A stretch of 40,633 bases of DNA from Pseudophaeomoniella oleicola (taxonomy: Eukaryota; Ascomycota; Eurotiomycetes; Phaeomoniellales; Phaeomoniellaceae), in the NCBI GenBank assembly GCA_003868215.1, contig QWDQ01000093.1, positions 1-40,633 on the forward strand. The letters are read 5' to 3'. The notes under the pieces were generated by a model that was not told the DNA's origin, did no database searches, and saw only the letters and a list, made by a program, of their open reading frames with translations. Every line of letters starts with the position of its first letter. The first letter of the stretch is position 1. Of this stretch, positions 19,184 through 30,231 are shown piece after piece. The position numbers and the translations under genes are program-made.

Positions 19184-21670
19184 CTAAGATAACTCATCTA
19201 CATTGCCCACCGTCCACGGCGCTTGCAACCACTCATGCGGCCGTCCAAACTCATACCTCGCCCGCCACGGCATCTCATCAACCGCGACATGGACCTTCTT
19301 GTCAAAGCCCGTGAACCAGCCGAGCCCGTACCTCTTCCCCTTGCGCTTGAGCGTCGACTCCGTGCGCCGCGAGCTGTACATCTCGGTGCCGACGAAGTCG
19401 AAGAGCATGTTGCTCGCGAAAATGAACGCGAGGACGGATGCGATCGTGTTCGGTTGGCGGGGGAGGAACGGTTGGCCGCGGCGCCAATAGACCAAGATCG
19501 CCGAGAAGATCAGGGTCAGTGTGATGACTAGCGAAAGGGACACGGACACCCAGAAGGATTTGAAGGTCTCGTCCTGAAATGATGACCCGTCTCCTCCTCG
19601 GCCTTTCAGGAAGCGTTCTCCGTTCACAGAAAAGGAAGAGACCGTAACGGTCAGGATGTCGGTAAGTATGGAGCAGAACCCAACTAAAGCCACCAAATAA
19701 TGGCGATGAAATAATGCTGCGAGCGGCAAGATGCCGTAAGGTGTCCCCCGGTAATCAAGCGTGAGCGTGTCACCCGGTTCGGCATTGCCACGTGAGAGGA
19801 TGTAGAAAGGTTCCATCATGCGCACTCCAAAGTCCAAAGTAGTCCACATCATCTTGAGAAGCGTTGCGATCAGGGTAATTAGCCACGGTGCCGCATTTGA
19901 TATAACCCTGGCCCGGGTGAAGTTGACAACAGGAATAAAAGCCAAAAATCCTAAAAGACACCCACAGAATGCCCACCCAGTCCTCTTTCGTAAGATCATA
20001 GGATGCGGATTGCCCTTCGCTTGTCGTTCAAGGATCGTCTGACTATGCTGAATATATTCACCCTGCCAAATAGAGGATTTGTATAATACGTAGCGCCGAT
20101 GTTCCAACCTTTTATGGATACCTCGCTCGTCCGCAGTATCCAAGCCCTGGAAATCGTTCAGAATGTGTGATTTCGTGGCCATGGATGCGATTCCGGCAAT
20201 CCCTTTGGGGTCACTGAGAAGACCTGATCGTCTACGGAGTTGGAAAAGTAACACTGTGCCGAATATAGCCGTCAGAAGCAGGCTTGCTGAAAGGCATCGA
20301 GACCAGACTGGTTGTATTCGAACGAAATAGAGGTTCTGATGCTCTGGACACTTGTTGCCAGGACATTCTTTATTCTTAGAGAACACCACGGATGGATTCT
20401 GAAGTGGTGGTGACACAGATGTCGCAAGGAGCGTGCCAATTGACGAGCTAAGAACGGCCCAATGTTTGTATCTGATCGCCTTGAAGGGGACGAGGAAATT
20501 GAATAATGTCAAATAGTCGATGTTGAGGCTCTCCTCTGCCGTACTTCCATTAGGTTGTGATAATTGATAGAATGGTTCTAACCTGCGGATCTCAAAGTCC
20601 ATGATCTGCCAAAAAACGCCATAGGTCACGAATATCAACGTCGGCAGATATTTCCAGCAGAAGAAACTCCACAACGAAACACTCGCGACTCTGTCAAATT
20701 CCAGAATCGCTCTTGGTGGACTTTGCTCTTGGAGACGAAGAGAATGCTGACAAAGCCATTCTTGAACACCTGCCAAAGTAGCCGAAATAAGTATTAAAAG
20801 GATTATGTAGTACGGTTGCATCGAGAAGGGCCTCCAGTTTGGCCGGCTTGGATCGCTTGGATAATAATAACTTTGAGTCAAATCTATATCCCTCCTAGAT
20901 GTTAAAAATGAGCTCTCTGGACGCATTGTGGCCTCATCGAGACTGGCGATACCGTCGTAAGAGCTGAGATCCACAGGTTGTTGCACAGCAACGATAGCCC
21001 CCAGCTTTTGAGCCTCTTGTTGGCCTCTTTCGCGAATCGTTTTCGCACGTTGAAGCACTCTAGCATTTGCAGAGAGCGCCTGAGACGATGCAGTTGGTAC
21101 ATTGGTATGGACAGCAGAAGGATCAACGCTGAGCTGTGCACCTATGATCATTCCATCCCCAAGTCCTCGCAATCCGCCATCGACAGTGGCTGGATCATGT
21201 TCCTCGATCGACTGAAGCATGTTCATCTTAGGCTGGTCAATCTCGCCCACGTTGGACAGCTCTATGTTGACCCCAGCTAGCGAGGAAATGTCCACGGTGA
21301 TTGGCATATCTGCAAGATCACCCTCTTCATCTCCGAGTCGATCGTAGGCTTCGCCTTCTGTCCGTTTCCGAGTGAGCATTCTACCAATGGGCGATCTAGG
21401 TGAATTGAGAGTCCCCAACCTCCGTAGAAGCGATGGCGCATTGTGTTGCACACGAGCAGGACTCAGTAGCGGCCTCTCTGCATCTCGATAAGGATCGGGT
21501 GTATCCCGAGCACCGAAATCCGAGACTCGAATTTGTGGATTTTGTACATCTTGATGGTCTGAAGGGAAGTCGTCCGTGCTGTTGTGCATGAACGGTGGTC
21601 TATGGGTGACGGACGACGGAATCCGCTCGATGCTAGCGCCACCAGGAGATCGCGACCTATGGCGCAGCAT
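19184..21670 (-). CDS. DUF3433 multi-pass membrane protein
   Basis: A single-exon gene of 828 aa starting at MLRHRSRSPGGAS. The first ~280 residues are hydrophilic, Ser/Arg-rich and probably cytosolic. Two related membrane modules follow. The first begins near PYYIILLILISATLAG and holds FCWKYLPTLIFVTYGVFWQI, then the RRLEPFYQLSQPNGSTAEES block. The second holds WLITLIATLLKMMWTTLDFG, then RMMEPFYILSRGNAEPGDTL. The repeated 'R-x-[LM]-E-P-F-Y-x-L-S' box followed by a 'LDY' motif is the DUF3433 signature seen in many filamentous fungi. The function is unknown. Some homologues are longer, so this may be a short member or may have a missed 5' exon. It is on the same strand as CFEM with 466 bp between them. 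Confidence 0.83.
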   Translation of the reverse strand: MLRHRSRSPGGASIERIPSSVTHRPPFMHNSTDDFPSDHQDVQNPQIRVSDFGARDTPDPYRDAERPLLSPARVQHNAPSLLRRLGTLNSPRSPIGRMLTRKRTEGEAYDRLGDEEGDLADMPITVDISSLAGVNIELSNVGEIDQPKMNMLQSIEEHDPATVDGGLRGLGDGMIIGAQLSVDPSAVHTNVPTASSQALSANARVLQRAKTIRERGQQEAQKLGAIVAVQQPVDLSSYDGIASLDEATMRPESSFLTSRRDIDLTQSYYYPSDPSRPNWRPFSMQPYYIILLILISATLAGVQEWLCQHSLRLQEQSPPRAILEFDRVASVSLWSFFCWKYLPTLIFVTYGVFWQIMDFEIRRLEPFYQLSQPNGSTAEESLNIDYLTLFNFLVPFKAIRYKHWAVLSSSIGTLLATSVSPPLQNPSVVFSKNKECPGNKCPEHQNLYFVRIQPVWSRCLSASLLLTAIFGTVLLFQLRRRSGLLSDPKGIAGIASMATKSHILNDFQGLDTADERGIHKRLEHRRYVLYKSSIWQGEYIQHSQTILERQAKGNPHPMILRKRTGWAFCGCLLGFLAFIPVVNFTRARVISNAAPWLITLIATLLKMMWTTLDFGVRMMEPFYILSRGNAEPGDTLTLDYRGTPYGILPLAALFHRHYLVALVGFCSILTDILTVTVSSFSVNGERFLKGRGGDGSSFQDETFKSFWVSVSLSLVITLTLIFSAILVYWRRGQPFLPRQPNTIASVLAFIFASNMLFDFVGTEMYSSRRTESTLKRKGKRYGLGWFTGFDKKVHVAVDEMPWRARYEFGRPHEWLQAPWTVGNVDELS

Positions 21671-22830
21671 GGCAATCGATACGATAGCTGAGTCACACTG
21701 TACTGTATCGGAAAGTGTGACTATGTGTTTTGCTGGTAGCAGCTGTGGAGATGACCAGTATCAATGATCATATAACCACAGATTGTCCTGACTGGTCTCA
21801 ACGGCATCTCTGAGATTTTCGGAGTCGTAAAGTGATTATTGCGTTTCTTAATCACACCCAGTGGTAGAGGCAACGTGGTCCAGAGAGTGTACGTATGGTG
21901 CGCTCGGTGAAAGCGTCACAGTATTCTTGTACCGTCTCCAGAGACAGTCAATTGGGCTGCCGTCAGAAGCGTCGTAAGGCTGAGGGTTCAGACGGGTAAC
22001 AACCTGTGTACCCGTGGACCTGAACGAATGAATGATATTCAAAGCGAGCGCAATATCGACAACAATGCTCTCAAGTTGTCCACGTGTAATTGACCAGGTA
22101 GAGCTGGTAGCATAATAGAAAGAGCTACGCAGGTGCAAGGACGTGAGATGTTGCGGATACCAACCAACATCTCCAAAATAAAGGCAGGAAGAAAGCCAAC
22201 GTACTATACCCCCTCACCATGTCAGCAATTGTAGAGGCTGCAACCAGATCACTTTCGTAGACCTTTTCCGTCTCAGCATCCAGGCGGTGAACGATTGTGA
22301 TTGGAGTATGCAGATGGAAATAAGCTGCTAAGCGCCGCATACATAGCGCCTAATGAACGATGCAAAACTCGTGGTTGGACGTGCCAATGACACTTGATTA
22401 CCCTGGCTGGTCATCGTTTCAGCTGTATTCAACCTTGCTGAGAAGACATCAGCCCGGCTGCTCGTCAAATAACCATTCAACACATCTCAAGTCGTGCACC
22501 TCAGAGGGAGTAACATGGAGTTCAGGGTCTTCTAGATCTTACCCGCGGTTTCAGTTAATATAACGTCATCTAACTTATGAATGTTCAACACCGCCTATCA
22601 ACGGCCCCCGGTAGCGAACAACTTGAACACGCAACTACAATCAGGAACCGATACCAGTTTCTGTCCCCTTCCCTCACGGTGACAAAATCATATTCGGGTC
22701 TCATGTCTCACTGTCCGGTGCTATCGCTGTAGCTGTCCAACGCGGTTGTGGCAGCCATGTAAACGCAGACTGGAAATAACCGAGTTCTTAACTTCCTGAA
22801 GCCCAAAATCTAGCCTCAACCATGACGCTC
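21671..22830. other. DUF3433 promoter and SEC11 3' flank; possible unproven small gene on minus
   Basis: These 1160 bp lie between two minus-strand genes. On minus, an ATG at 22414 opens 24 codons to a GTATGC site. An in-phase acceptor at 22272 leads to TEKVYESDLVAASTIADM, then a GTGAGG site at 22217. Another 97-codon open stretch lies at 21848-22138. I recognise no family and the splice model lacks good branch sites, so no gene is called. Confidence 0.35.
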
Positions 22831-23427
22831 TCATTCGCGCTGTAACATAGCCATCAAACCCATGATTCCCAGGAGTACAGTCTTCAGCCAAGGGTGTTCA
22901 CTAAGCATGATCGTGACATATCCCACCCCCGGTATATATCCTCTGACACTCCCAATGAGATCTTCATTTCGATTCAGGTAGCTCTGCCCCCGTGCGTAAA
23001 GCTCAGTGTCATCAGCGACATTGTTGTCGCCTTTCGTGAGGAGTTTGGCTCCTTTGCTACAAGATGGTTAACAGGTGACCGAACGGGCGAGAGGTAAGGC
23101 AACATACTCAGCTATTCCAGTAAGGACCGACGGGTATTTTCTAACTACTCTGTGCACGATAGGTATATCTTTGCCCCTAACATTGTATACCACAATTTCG
23201 CCAACTTCGGCTTGCTGATCGCGGTTCCAAAGAAAGAGCAGGTCACCTCGCTGAAAGGCTGGCTCCATGGAACCTGAAAGGACAACCACAACCGGTGATG
23301 GCGAGTTAGTCAGGACCGATAATGACTTCCATAGCATAAAGGCCGTTGAAATGACGAGGGCCAGATTGAGTGCTTGCGAGAGAGATTGCCGAGGGTTTGA
23401 CAGATATGGAGCTAGGAAGGAGAGCAT
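22831..23427 (-). CDS. SEC11: Signal peptidase complex catalytic subunit SEC11, one intron
   Basis: Two exons, complement(22831..23056, 23108..23427), give 181 aa. The 51-nt intron has a GTATGT donor and a TAG acceptor, and it restores the frame into [20 protein letters not shown]. Sec11 is the ER-membrane serine protease that cuts signal peptides from secreted proteins. Residues line up with the yeast catalytic set: Ser53 in SGSMEP, His92 in IVHRVV (39 residues later, as in yeast Ser44/His83), and Asp117 and Asp123 in GDNNVADD with the yeast six-residue spacing. One N-terminal membrane span ([19 protein letters not shown]) and a C-terminal hydrophobic segment ending GLMAMLQRE are typical. 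The stretch around the splice ([13 protein letters not shown]) is variable between species. The gene is divergent from CCT3. Confidence 0.95.
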
Positions 23428-23905
23428 ATTGAAGATGTATACAGAGAGTTAATGGCTAGGATGATGCTGAGAGTTTATGCTGGTGTCGACCAACTGTATT
23501 AGGCCATTCCTGAAATCTGCGGACGTCTAAGCTACTTGCGCTTGCCGTGGATTGCGCAGAGCAAGCTGGCGTATGCGATGTTCAGATATTTGTAGACGGG
23601 GTTCTATTACTATTGCTATAGCTTACCTGGTCAAAACTCGCGGGGATGATCGCACATGATGTGGGGAAAAGTTTCCTTCCAGTTCGGAGACGACGTTGAG
23701 GAACACCAAAAAATTGCCCGCGTTGTCGCGACTTGGAGATCCAAATTTCATTGCTCGATAAGCTGTAATTGTGAAGACTGACCAGCAACCGAAATTGGTG
23801 TCTTCCGGCAGATCAGCACTGGCATCCATCTACTTGAACAATCCCATACCGTCTCCCAAGCACTAGCATCCGGCAGAGCTAGGGCTCTGTGACAGCTTCG
23901 CAAAG
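23428..23905. promoter_or_regulatory. Divergent promoter region of SEC11 and CCT3
   Basis: These 478 bp separate two starts on opposite strands. A 68-codon minus frame at 23623-23829 ends in AG followed by GTAAGC. It could be a 5' leader exon of SEC11 or chance. Nothing else is recognisable. Confidence 0.5.
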
Positions 23906-25691
23906 ATGCAGGCACCTGTGATGGTGTTAAGTATGTGACCAGCAGGTTAAACTACAAGCCGTTGACCGTAGCTAACATATATCCCTAGACACCCAAAATG
24001 GGGATAGGCAGGTCGGCAGAAAGGCACAGATGTCAAACATAACAGCAGCCAAAACGTGAGCAATTCCAGACCTTGGGAGTTCTGGGCGCCTCTGACCATT
24101 CGAAGTGTCGCAGATATTATAAGATCTTGCCTGGGACCTAAGGCCATGTTGAAGATGCTCTTGGATCCTATGGGTGGCATCGTCCTCACAAATGATGGGC
24201 ATGCGATCCTCAGAGAAATTGAAGTTGCACACCCAGCAGCGAAGAGTATGATCGAGCTGAGCAGGACACAAGACGAAGAAGTCGGCGATGGGACGACTAC
24301 TGTCATTATACTGGGTCGGTGATCGTCAGAATACGGACGAGAACATTGCTAATCATAAGACAGCTGGCGAAATCCTCGCACAAGCATTGCCACAACTCGA
24401 GCGGAACATTCACCCTGTTGTGATCATATCAGCGTTTAAAAGAGCTCTTACTGACGCTCTCAACATCATCGAAGAAATATCCATACCCGTCAATACTTCT
24501 GACGATAAAGCCATGATCAGTCTCATAGAGTCTTCAATCGGTACCAAGACTATTTCTCGTTACTCGGAACTCATGTGTTCCTTGGCGCTCAAAGCTGTCC
24601 GGACTGTATCTTGGGATGCGAGCGGTGCGAAGACCGAGATTGATATCAAACGGTATGCTAAGGTTGAGAAAATTCCCGGAGCAGAGATCGAGGACTCTAA
24701 GGTTCTTGATGGCGTCATGCTCAATAAAGACATCACTCATGCGGCAATGCGACGGCGGATAGAGAATCCTCGTGTGATTCTTCTGGACTGCCCCCTCGAA
24801 TATAAAAAGGGCGAGTCGCAGACGAATATCGAGATCTCCAAAGAAGAAGACTGGAATAGGATACTACAAATCGAGGAGGAACAAGTCAAGCACATGTGCG
24901 ATGCTATTCTCGCCTTAAAGCCGGATCTTGTCATCACCGAGAAGGGCGTATCAGATTTAGCACAGCATTATTTCGTCAAGAAGAACGTCACTGCCCTGCG
25001 CCGTGTTCGGAAGACTGACAACAACCGTATTGCACGAGCTACTGGTGCAACAATCGTCAATCGCGTTGACGATCTTCAAGAATCGGATGTTGGTACACAT
25101 TGCGGTCTCTTCGAGATTGAAAAGGTTGGCGATGAATACTTTACTTTCCTCACAAAATGCCAAGATCCCAAGGCATGTACTATCCTCTTACGTGGACCTT
25201 CCAAAGACATTCTCAACGAGATTGAACGGAACTTGCAGGATGCAATGTCAGTGGCACGCAATGTCATGTTTCATCCGAGGTTATCACCTGGCGGTGGAGC
25301 TACGGAGATGGCGGTGTCCGTCCGTCTGGCCCAACTGGCTAAATCCGTTGAAGGTGTAGCTCAATGGCCTTACAAGGCTGTCGCTGATGCAATGGAGGTG
25401 ATCCCCCGAACTTTAATCCAAAATGCTGGTGGTAGCCCGATCAGAGTGCTCACCAAGCTGAGAGCCAAGCATGCAGAAGGTGGAAGTTCGTGGGGCATTG
25501 ATGGTGACAAGGGCGATCTGGTTGACATGAAGGATTACGGTGTCTGGGAACCGGAAGCTGTCAAGTTACAAAGCATAAAGACAGCAGTTGAGAGTGCATG
25601 CCTCCTGCTGAGGGTGGATGACATCTGTGGTGCCAAGGCCGCACAGCAGCATGGAGGTCCTATTGGAGGCGGAGCAGGTGGCGACGAGTAG
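23906..25691 (+). CDS. CCT3: T-complex protein 1 subunit gamma (CCT3), three introns
   Basis: Four exons, join(23906..23930, 23989..24055, 24106..24314, 24364..25691), give 542 aa, the usual length. The introns (58, 50 and 49 nt) crowd the 5' end. They carry GCTAAC, CTGAC and GCTAAT branch sites; the third has a weak GTCGGT donor. Spliced, the N terminus reads MQAPVMVLNTQNGDRQVGRK, then AAKTVADIIRSCLGPKAM, DPMGGIVLTNDGHAIL and DEEVGDGTTTVIILAGE. CCT3 is one of eight subunits of the cytosolic chaperonin TRiC, which folds actin, tubulin and WD40 proteins. The ATP-site GDGTTT and the later GGGATEMAVSVRL (the catalytic-Asp region's partner) are intact. DQ-type C-terminal motifs (VDDICGAKAAQQHGG) close the protein with a Gly-rich tail. 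Confidence 0.95.
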
Positions 25692-26209
25692 ACGGTTGAC
25701 ATGCAGAACAGAAAAAGATATAATTGATTCATGTCGGAATCGACCCTGTACGTTAGATTGTGTCTGGTAGACTTCTCAGCCAATGTAGATAGTATGCTAT
25801 GACCATCATGATAGGGCAAGTACGGGATCAGCAGGAGGGGCGATCTTCACATGTCACTTATCTTAGCGCTTCCGTGATGAACCTTGCGATAAGTGACAAA
25901 CTGGTCACGCATTGTCAAAATGCACGTCTCTTTGTGCGAGGGACGTCTTGGGCTTCCATATTTTTGTGTATTTGACAAATGCGATCACGATGTCTGGAGT
26001 CATTTTGTGTTTCCTTGGGGCTATTCAATGATGCGGTCTGCACTTACAAATAAGCTGACAGGCATTCCCTTTGCGCCGCTCCTCAAAGACCCCGTGCTTG
26101 ATCTATTCTGTGCCATGGGAACTGCCACACGTTACCTATGAGGATCGATACAGCTATCATCAGAGACTACATGTGACACGATTTAACGAATTGATAACAA
26201 CGGATAGCC
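25692..26209. promoter_or_regulatory. CCT3 3' flank and promoter of the UBE2O-like gene
   Basis: These 518 bp lie between two plus-strand genes. No recognisable gene or strong motif was seen. An 82-codon frame at 25893-26141 has no known similarity. Confidence 0.45.
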
Positions 26210-29200
26210 ATGGCGACGACGATGGAGGGTGCCGTTGAGAACACGGTGAAGGTATGTCTATCCAGTTGCCCAGCTGCTGTACAAGCCTCTGACGCTGGCA
26301 ATAGTTCGAGACCTGGGATACGTGCTCCCTTAGGTCCAATCCCTTCCTTGTGGGAACAGTCGAACGCACGGCGCTTGATTTCAACTCTCACGAGCCTCTA
26401 GATGACGACATGTTCCTAATTCTGCAGACCGCAATCGAGGAACCCGTCTTGCACCGTTTCGTCCATACTGGAGTGCCGGAAAAGGGTTATGTTTTTGTAG
26501 CTTGGGCTGATGAAGAAGAAGGCAGAGCGTTGATTCAAGAGTCGGAATTAAATCTAATTTCACGGTGTCTGGGAATCGGGGACACTGTTAAGCAGAAAGC
26601 GGAAGATGCCATGGTTGGAACGGTAGTCAGCGTCTCAGACAGATACACTCTACAGCCAATATGCTCCAGGACAAGCAACGGGACTTTACGTTACAAAGAT
26701 GCTGTCTACAGCCGCGTACCTCACATCGGCCAAGAAGAGCAATGCAGCACTGGGTGTGCTCATATTCTCCCATCTGGTGTGAGACACGAATTCCCTCACG
26801 GCCTGTTGTACGATATTCCGGGTGAAGAACTCAAGCGGGCGGATGATTACATGGAAGGAGATTACATCCTCTATCAAAATTGGCTTGGTGAAGTCATGGA
26901 TACGGTTCAAGATGTCGTTCTTCGATTGGATGATGGCTCATTGGTCGTAGTAGACGACCCAAATGAGCTCGACATCATCTTGGGCAATGGAGGAGGCACA
27001 ATGGTTGCATTACCAGAACCCGATGGATACAAGAAGCCAGACATCGTGTCTTGGAACCACGGCATAGCAACCATCCCACCTGAGAAGCTCTCTCGTGGTC
27101 AATATGTAGTCACTAACAGCAAAAACCTAAGAAACGGGCGCTGGCTTGCTGGAAGACCCAGTGCTCAACCCCCTCATGGATTGATAATGGATGTGAGGAC
27201 AAGGATCATGGACGTGCGATGGCTAGCTCCAAACGTTCGGTCAAATATCACCGAGAACTCAAGACCGCCTGCGACAGCCATGCGGCCTTACGATAACCTA
27301 ACCACGTTCACCACTCCCCGTCAATTGAGACCAAAGAAAGATATCATCTTATATGATCGCGGAAGGAGACCTGTTGCAGCCAGTAATAGCACCCAAACCT
27401 TCCCGGTCGTTGAAGGACTCGAAACTCAGGTAGGAGATCATGTCAGATTCAGAGATACAGCCGGTGCCGCTGTCAAGTATCGCGAGCCGTTCGGCGAATC
27501 CGGCTGCTTCCGACGGCTCCAGAGAGACGAGACGTTTGGATTTGACATGAATGAATTTAAGATAGTATGCTCAAGACAAAATGTTACGGTTCGCTGGCAG
27601 GATCAGACGATAACGACAGAACCATCAGTCTCGTTAGTGCCATATTTGGCACCCGACACTGAGATCATACCTGGCGAAATCGTTGCACTGAAGGAAGAGA
27701 CCCAGCAGGTCTCCTCAAAGGATCCATTTGATGAAGGTACGGCTTTCAATGAAATTCAGTACTTGCAGGGCGGGTTCGACCTCAGACTTGGTAAAGTTGG
27801 TGTTGTACAATCAGTTGACGCCACGGAGCGTTTTGCAAAAATTCGATGGTTCTCGCATGCAAAAGTTGAACTTCTCAGTCAAGGGAGCATTCTCAAGGCA
27901 GGATCTACTCTAGGGCCAATTTCTGATACGATAGAGGAAGTTTCGCTTTACGAGGTGATGACTTACCCGGCTCTTGTGCGCCACAGACGAGAGCTCGTGC
28001 TGATACCTGGGGCCGTGGAGCCAACATTGGAATCTCTCAACCGACAGTTGCCGCCACCCCAACGAACGACATATGTTGGCGCATGTTACTTGTCGTACTT
28101 GCATCCCTGGTACTTGCCAAGCATTCTCGAATTCTTGAAAGGTGCAATAGAACCAATCACAAGGAATTACTTAGAGTCCCAAGTCTCGAAGCCCTCTGAG
28201 ATCACTGCTAGATCCGACGATTTTGTGGGTGAAATAGTTGATCTCGGCCTTGACGGTTTGATCACGGTGCGTATGGGTGCCATGCTAGAATGTCGCGAGA
28301 TCCGGATACCTCTTCATTGGATACTGATGGTCATCGATGGTCCTGATTCTGCCGACGTAGATGGTTCCAGCACATCTACTATCGGTCCAGAAGAAGACTT
28401 TTTCAGCGATGGCTCAGAAGCCATCGAGGAAACAGTGGAATATGAAGGTGGCCAACGCCTCGACGAGGATAGCGGGGACGAGATGTGGTCAACTGACGAA
28501 GATTCAGATGGTGGTTCTGGTGCTTCGGAAGATAATGATGAAGACGTCGAAATGACGGATGTCGAGGCCGACGAGGTTCCCAGTATCCCATCGCCTACGA
28601 TCCAGCTAGACGATACAAATTCTAACAACGCAGTACCCTCTCCAAGCGAATGCGCTTCTAGGATACTATCCTTATCCACAGCACTGGTCCAGAGCCCCTT
28701 GCAATTTGATGTTCTAGAGGGCCTACCACCTCCAGATCACGCCTTTATAAGTGAGCGGGCAGAGATGTCACTCGCAGCTCTACGCCGAATCCGAAGAGAA
28801 CACAAAATTCTTCTATCATCTCTACCGCACAATGTCTACGTTCGAGCCTACGAATCCCGCCTCGATCTCCTCCGCTGTATGCTCATTGGCCCCCAGAACA
28901 CGCCTTACGAGTACGCGCCTTTTGTAATCGATTTAGCCATTCCTGCCAATTTTCCTAATGCACCTCCTCGAGCTCACTTCCACAGCTGGACTTACGGCAT
29001 TGGGCGTGTCAATCCAAATCTGTACGAAGAAGGCAAAATATGTCTCTCCTTGCTAGGGACATGGCACGGGAAAGAAGAAGAACAATGGTCGAACAAAGCC
29101 ACAATACTTCAGGTATTAGTTAGCTTATTAGGCCTCGTTTTGGTCCGCAATCCCTTCTTCAACGAAGCAGGCTTCGACTCATTAGAGAGACAAGGCGAGT

Positions 29201-29619
29201 TTAGTACCGAAGCACGTCTCTACACAGAAAAGGTCTTCGTCATGGCCCGTGGATTCGTAAAGCACGCTCTCACACGTGGTATCGAAGGCCTCGACGACAT
29301 CCTCGCCTGGAATTATCTACCACAACCTGCTTCAAGGTCCAGCACCATCGGAACGCCAGACACCAATGGCACGCAAGAAGACCTGCAAAGACCCGACTAC
29401 CTATCCACCCTTCTCCAAAGAGCACAAGCCTTGATCCAACACGCCACCAGCGAGAGTCCACGAAAGGGTTCTGACGCCCTGGTTGATGGTGCAGGCGAGC
29501 CGTCCAACGAAGCCTTCCTGACCAGGCTAAGCAGAGGTGCCGTAGTGATGCTACGGAAGCACGTCGCGGCGTTGGAGGGGATTTTGAACGAAGCCAAAGG
29601 CGTCAAGTCAAAAGGATAA
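26210..29619 (+). CDS. Large E2/E3 hybrid ubiquitin-conjugating enzyme, UBE2O-like, one intron
   Basis: Two exons, join(26210..26251, 26305..29619), give 1118 aa. The 53-nt intron has a GTATGT donor and CTGAC branch, and it joins MATTMEGAVENTVK to FETWDTCSLRSN. The UBC domain spans about 835-1000: LLSSLPHNVYVRAYESRLDL, then NTPYEYAPFVIDLAIPANFP, and the active-site block NPNLYEEGKICLSLLGTW with Cys927. LLGLVLVRNPFFNEAGFD follows. This block matches the animal and plant UBE2O/UBC24 type rather than ordinary small E2s, with NPN instead of HPN. The long N-terminal part has repeated beta-rich SH3-like segments (GDYILYQNWLGEVMDTVQDV, GDHVRFRD, GEIVALKEE) as in UBE2O conserved regions. An acidic stretch lies at about 692-772. 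UBE2O modifies orphan and basic proteins without a separate E3; I infer a similar role. Confidence 0.88.
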
Positions 29620-30231
29620 AATCACTAAAAAAGGAAGGTGGTGTGGAGGTGGGGAGAAGCTGAATCATATTGAAGATCTGGTTCGATCATTTACCGGGCA
29701 TCCAAAGCATCAGCTATATAGAGTGCCAGTTGTACAGCCACTTTCTAGCATCGCTTTTGAACGACTCGGCTCGTCCGTCCTCTTGGTATATTTGAAGGTT
29801 TTTTATATCTACCCGGCCCTCTCACTACTTACTATGTACTTAAGAGAATAGAGAACCCTATCTGTACCTTATCTACCTACCTACCTAGGTTGCTAGGGAC
29901 GGACGTTCATATAGATTATCGATGAAGCAAGCGGGAATTTGTTGATACATAGACGTAGCATCTTCTTCTGTTACTCGCCTATCTGATATAGACTCGGTCA
30001 GAATTGTGTGCTTAGGGTAACTGATGTTTTTTTTTTTTTAAAAAAAAACCAAGGAGTAGAATATCTAATCTATAGAAATTGCGAGACTTTTCTTTTACAA
30101 AATTGAGGAAAGAGTGGTGTTTCTTGTTTCCTTTCTAACGTGTTAATCCGCCAATAACTTTTTGGTGAATTAAAAAAGAAAAAAAGGGGGCAAGGGTAAT
30201 AATAATACAAAGTCGTCTTAACAACGACATC
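29620..30231. other. Convergent 3' region between the UBE2O-like and MFS genes
   Basis: These 612 bp lie between converging genes. The region holds a CTAC repeat ending in ACCTAGGT (29872-29890), a T13A9 block (30027-30048) and A-rich DNA before the MFS stop. No gene is seen. Confidence 0.6.
30027..30048. repeat. T13A9 homopolymer block
   Basis: Thirteen T followed by nine A form a self-complementary AT block in the 3' region shared by two converging genes. Nucleosome exclusion or termination is possible for both strands. Confidence 0.9.

Noticed and set aside
23623-23829. 68-codon minus frame upstream of SEC11, ending at a GTAAGC donor, as an extra SEC11 exon
   Set aside because: SEC11 already has its typical N terminus at 23427, and I could not find an in-frame acceptor that joins the two sensibly.
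28314-28679. 121-codon minus frame inside the UBE2O-like gene
   Set aside because: It is the Ser-rich antisense of the acidic Glu/Asp stretch.
30027-30048. A-run as the poly(A) tail of a retroposed copy
   Set aside because: There is no target duplication, no internal promoter box and no element body beside it.
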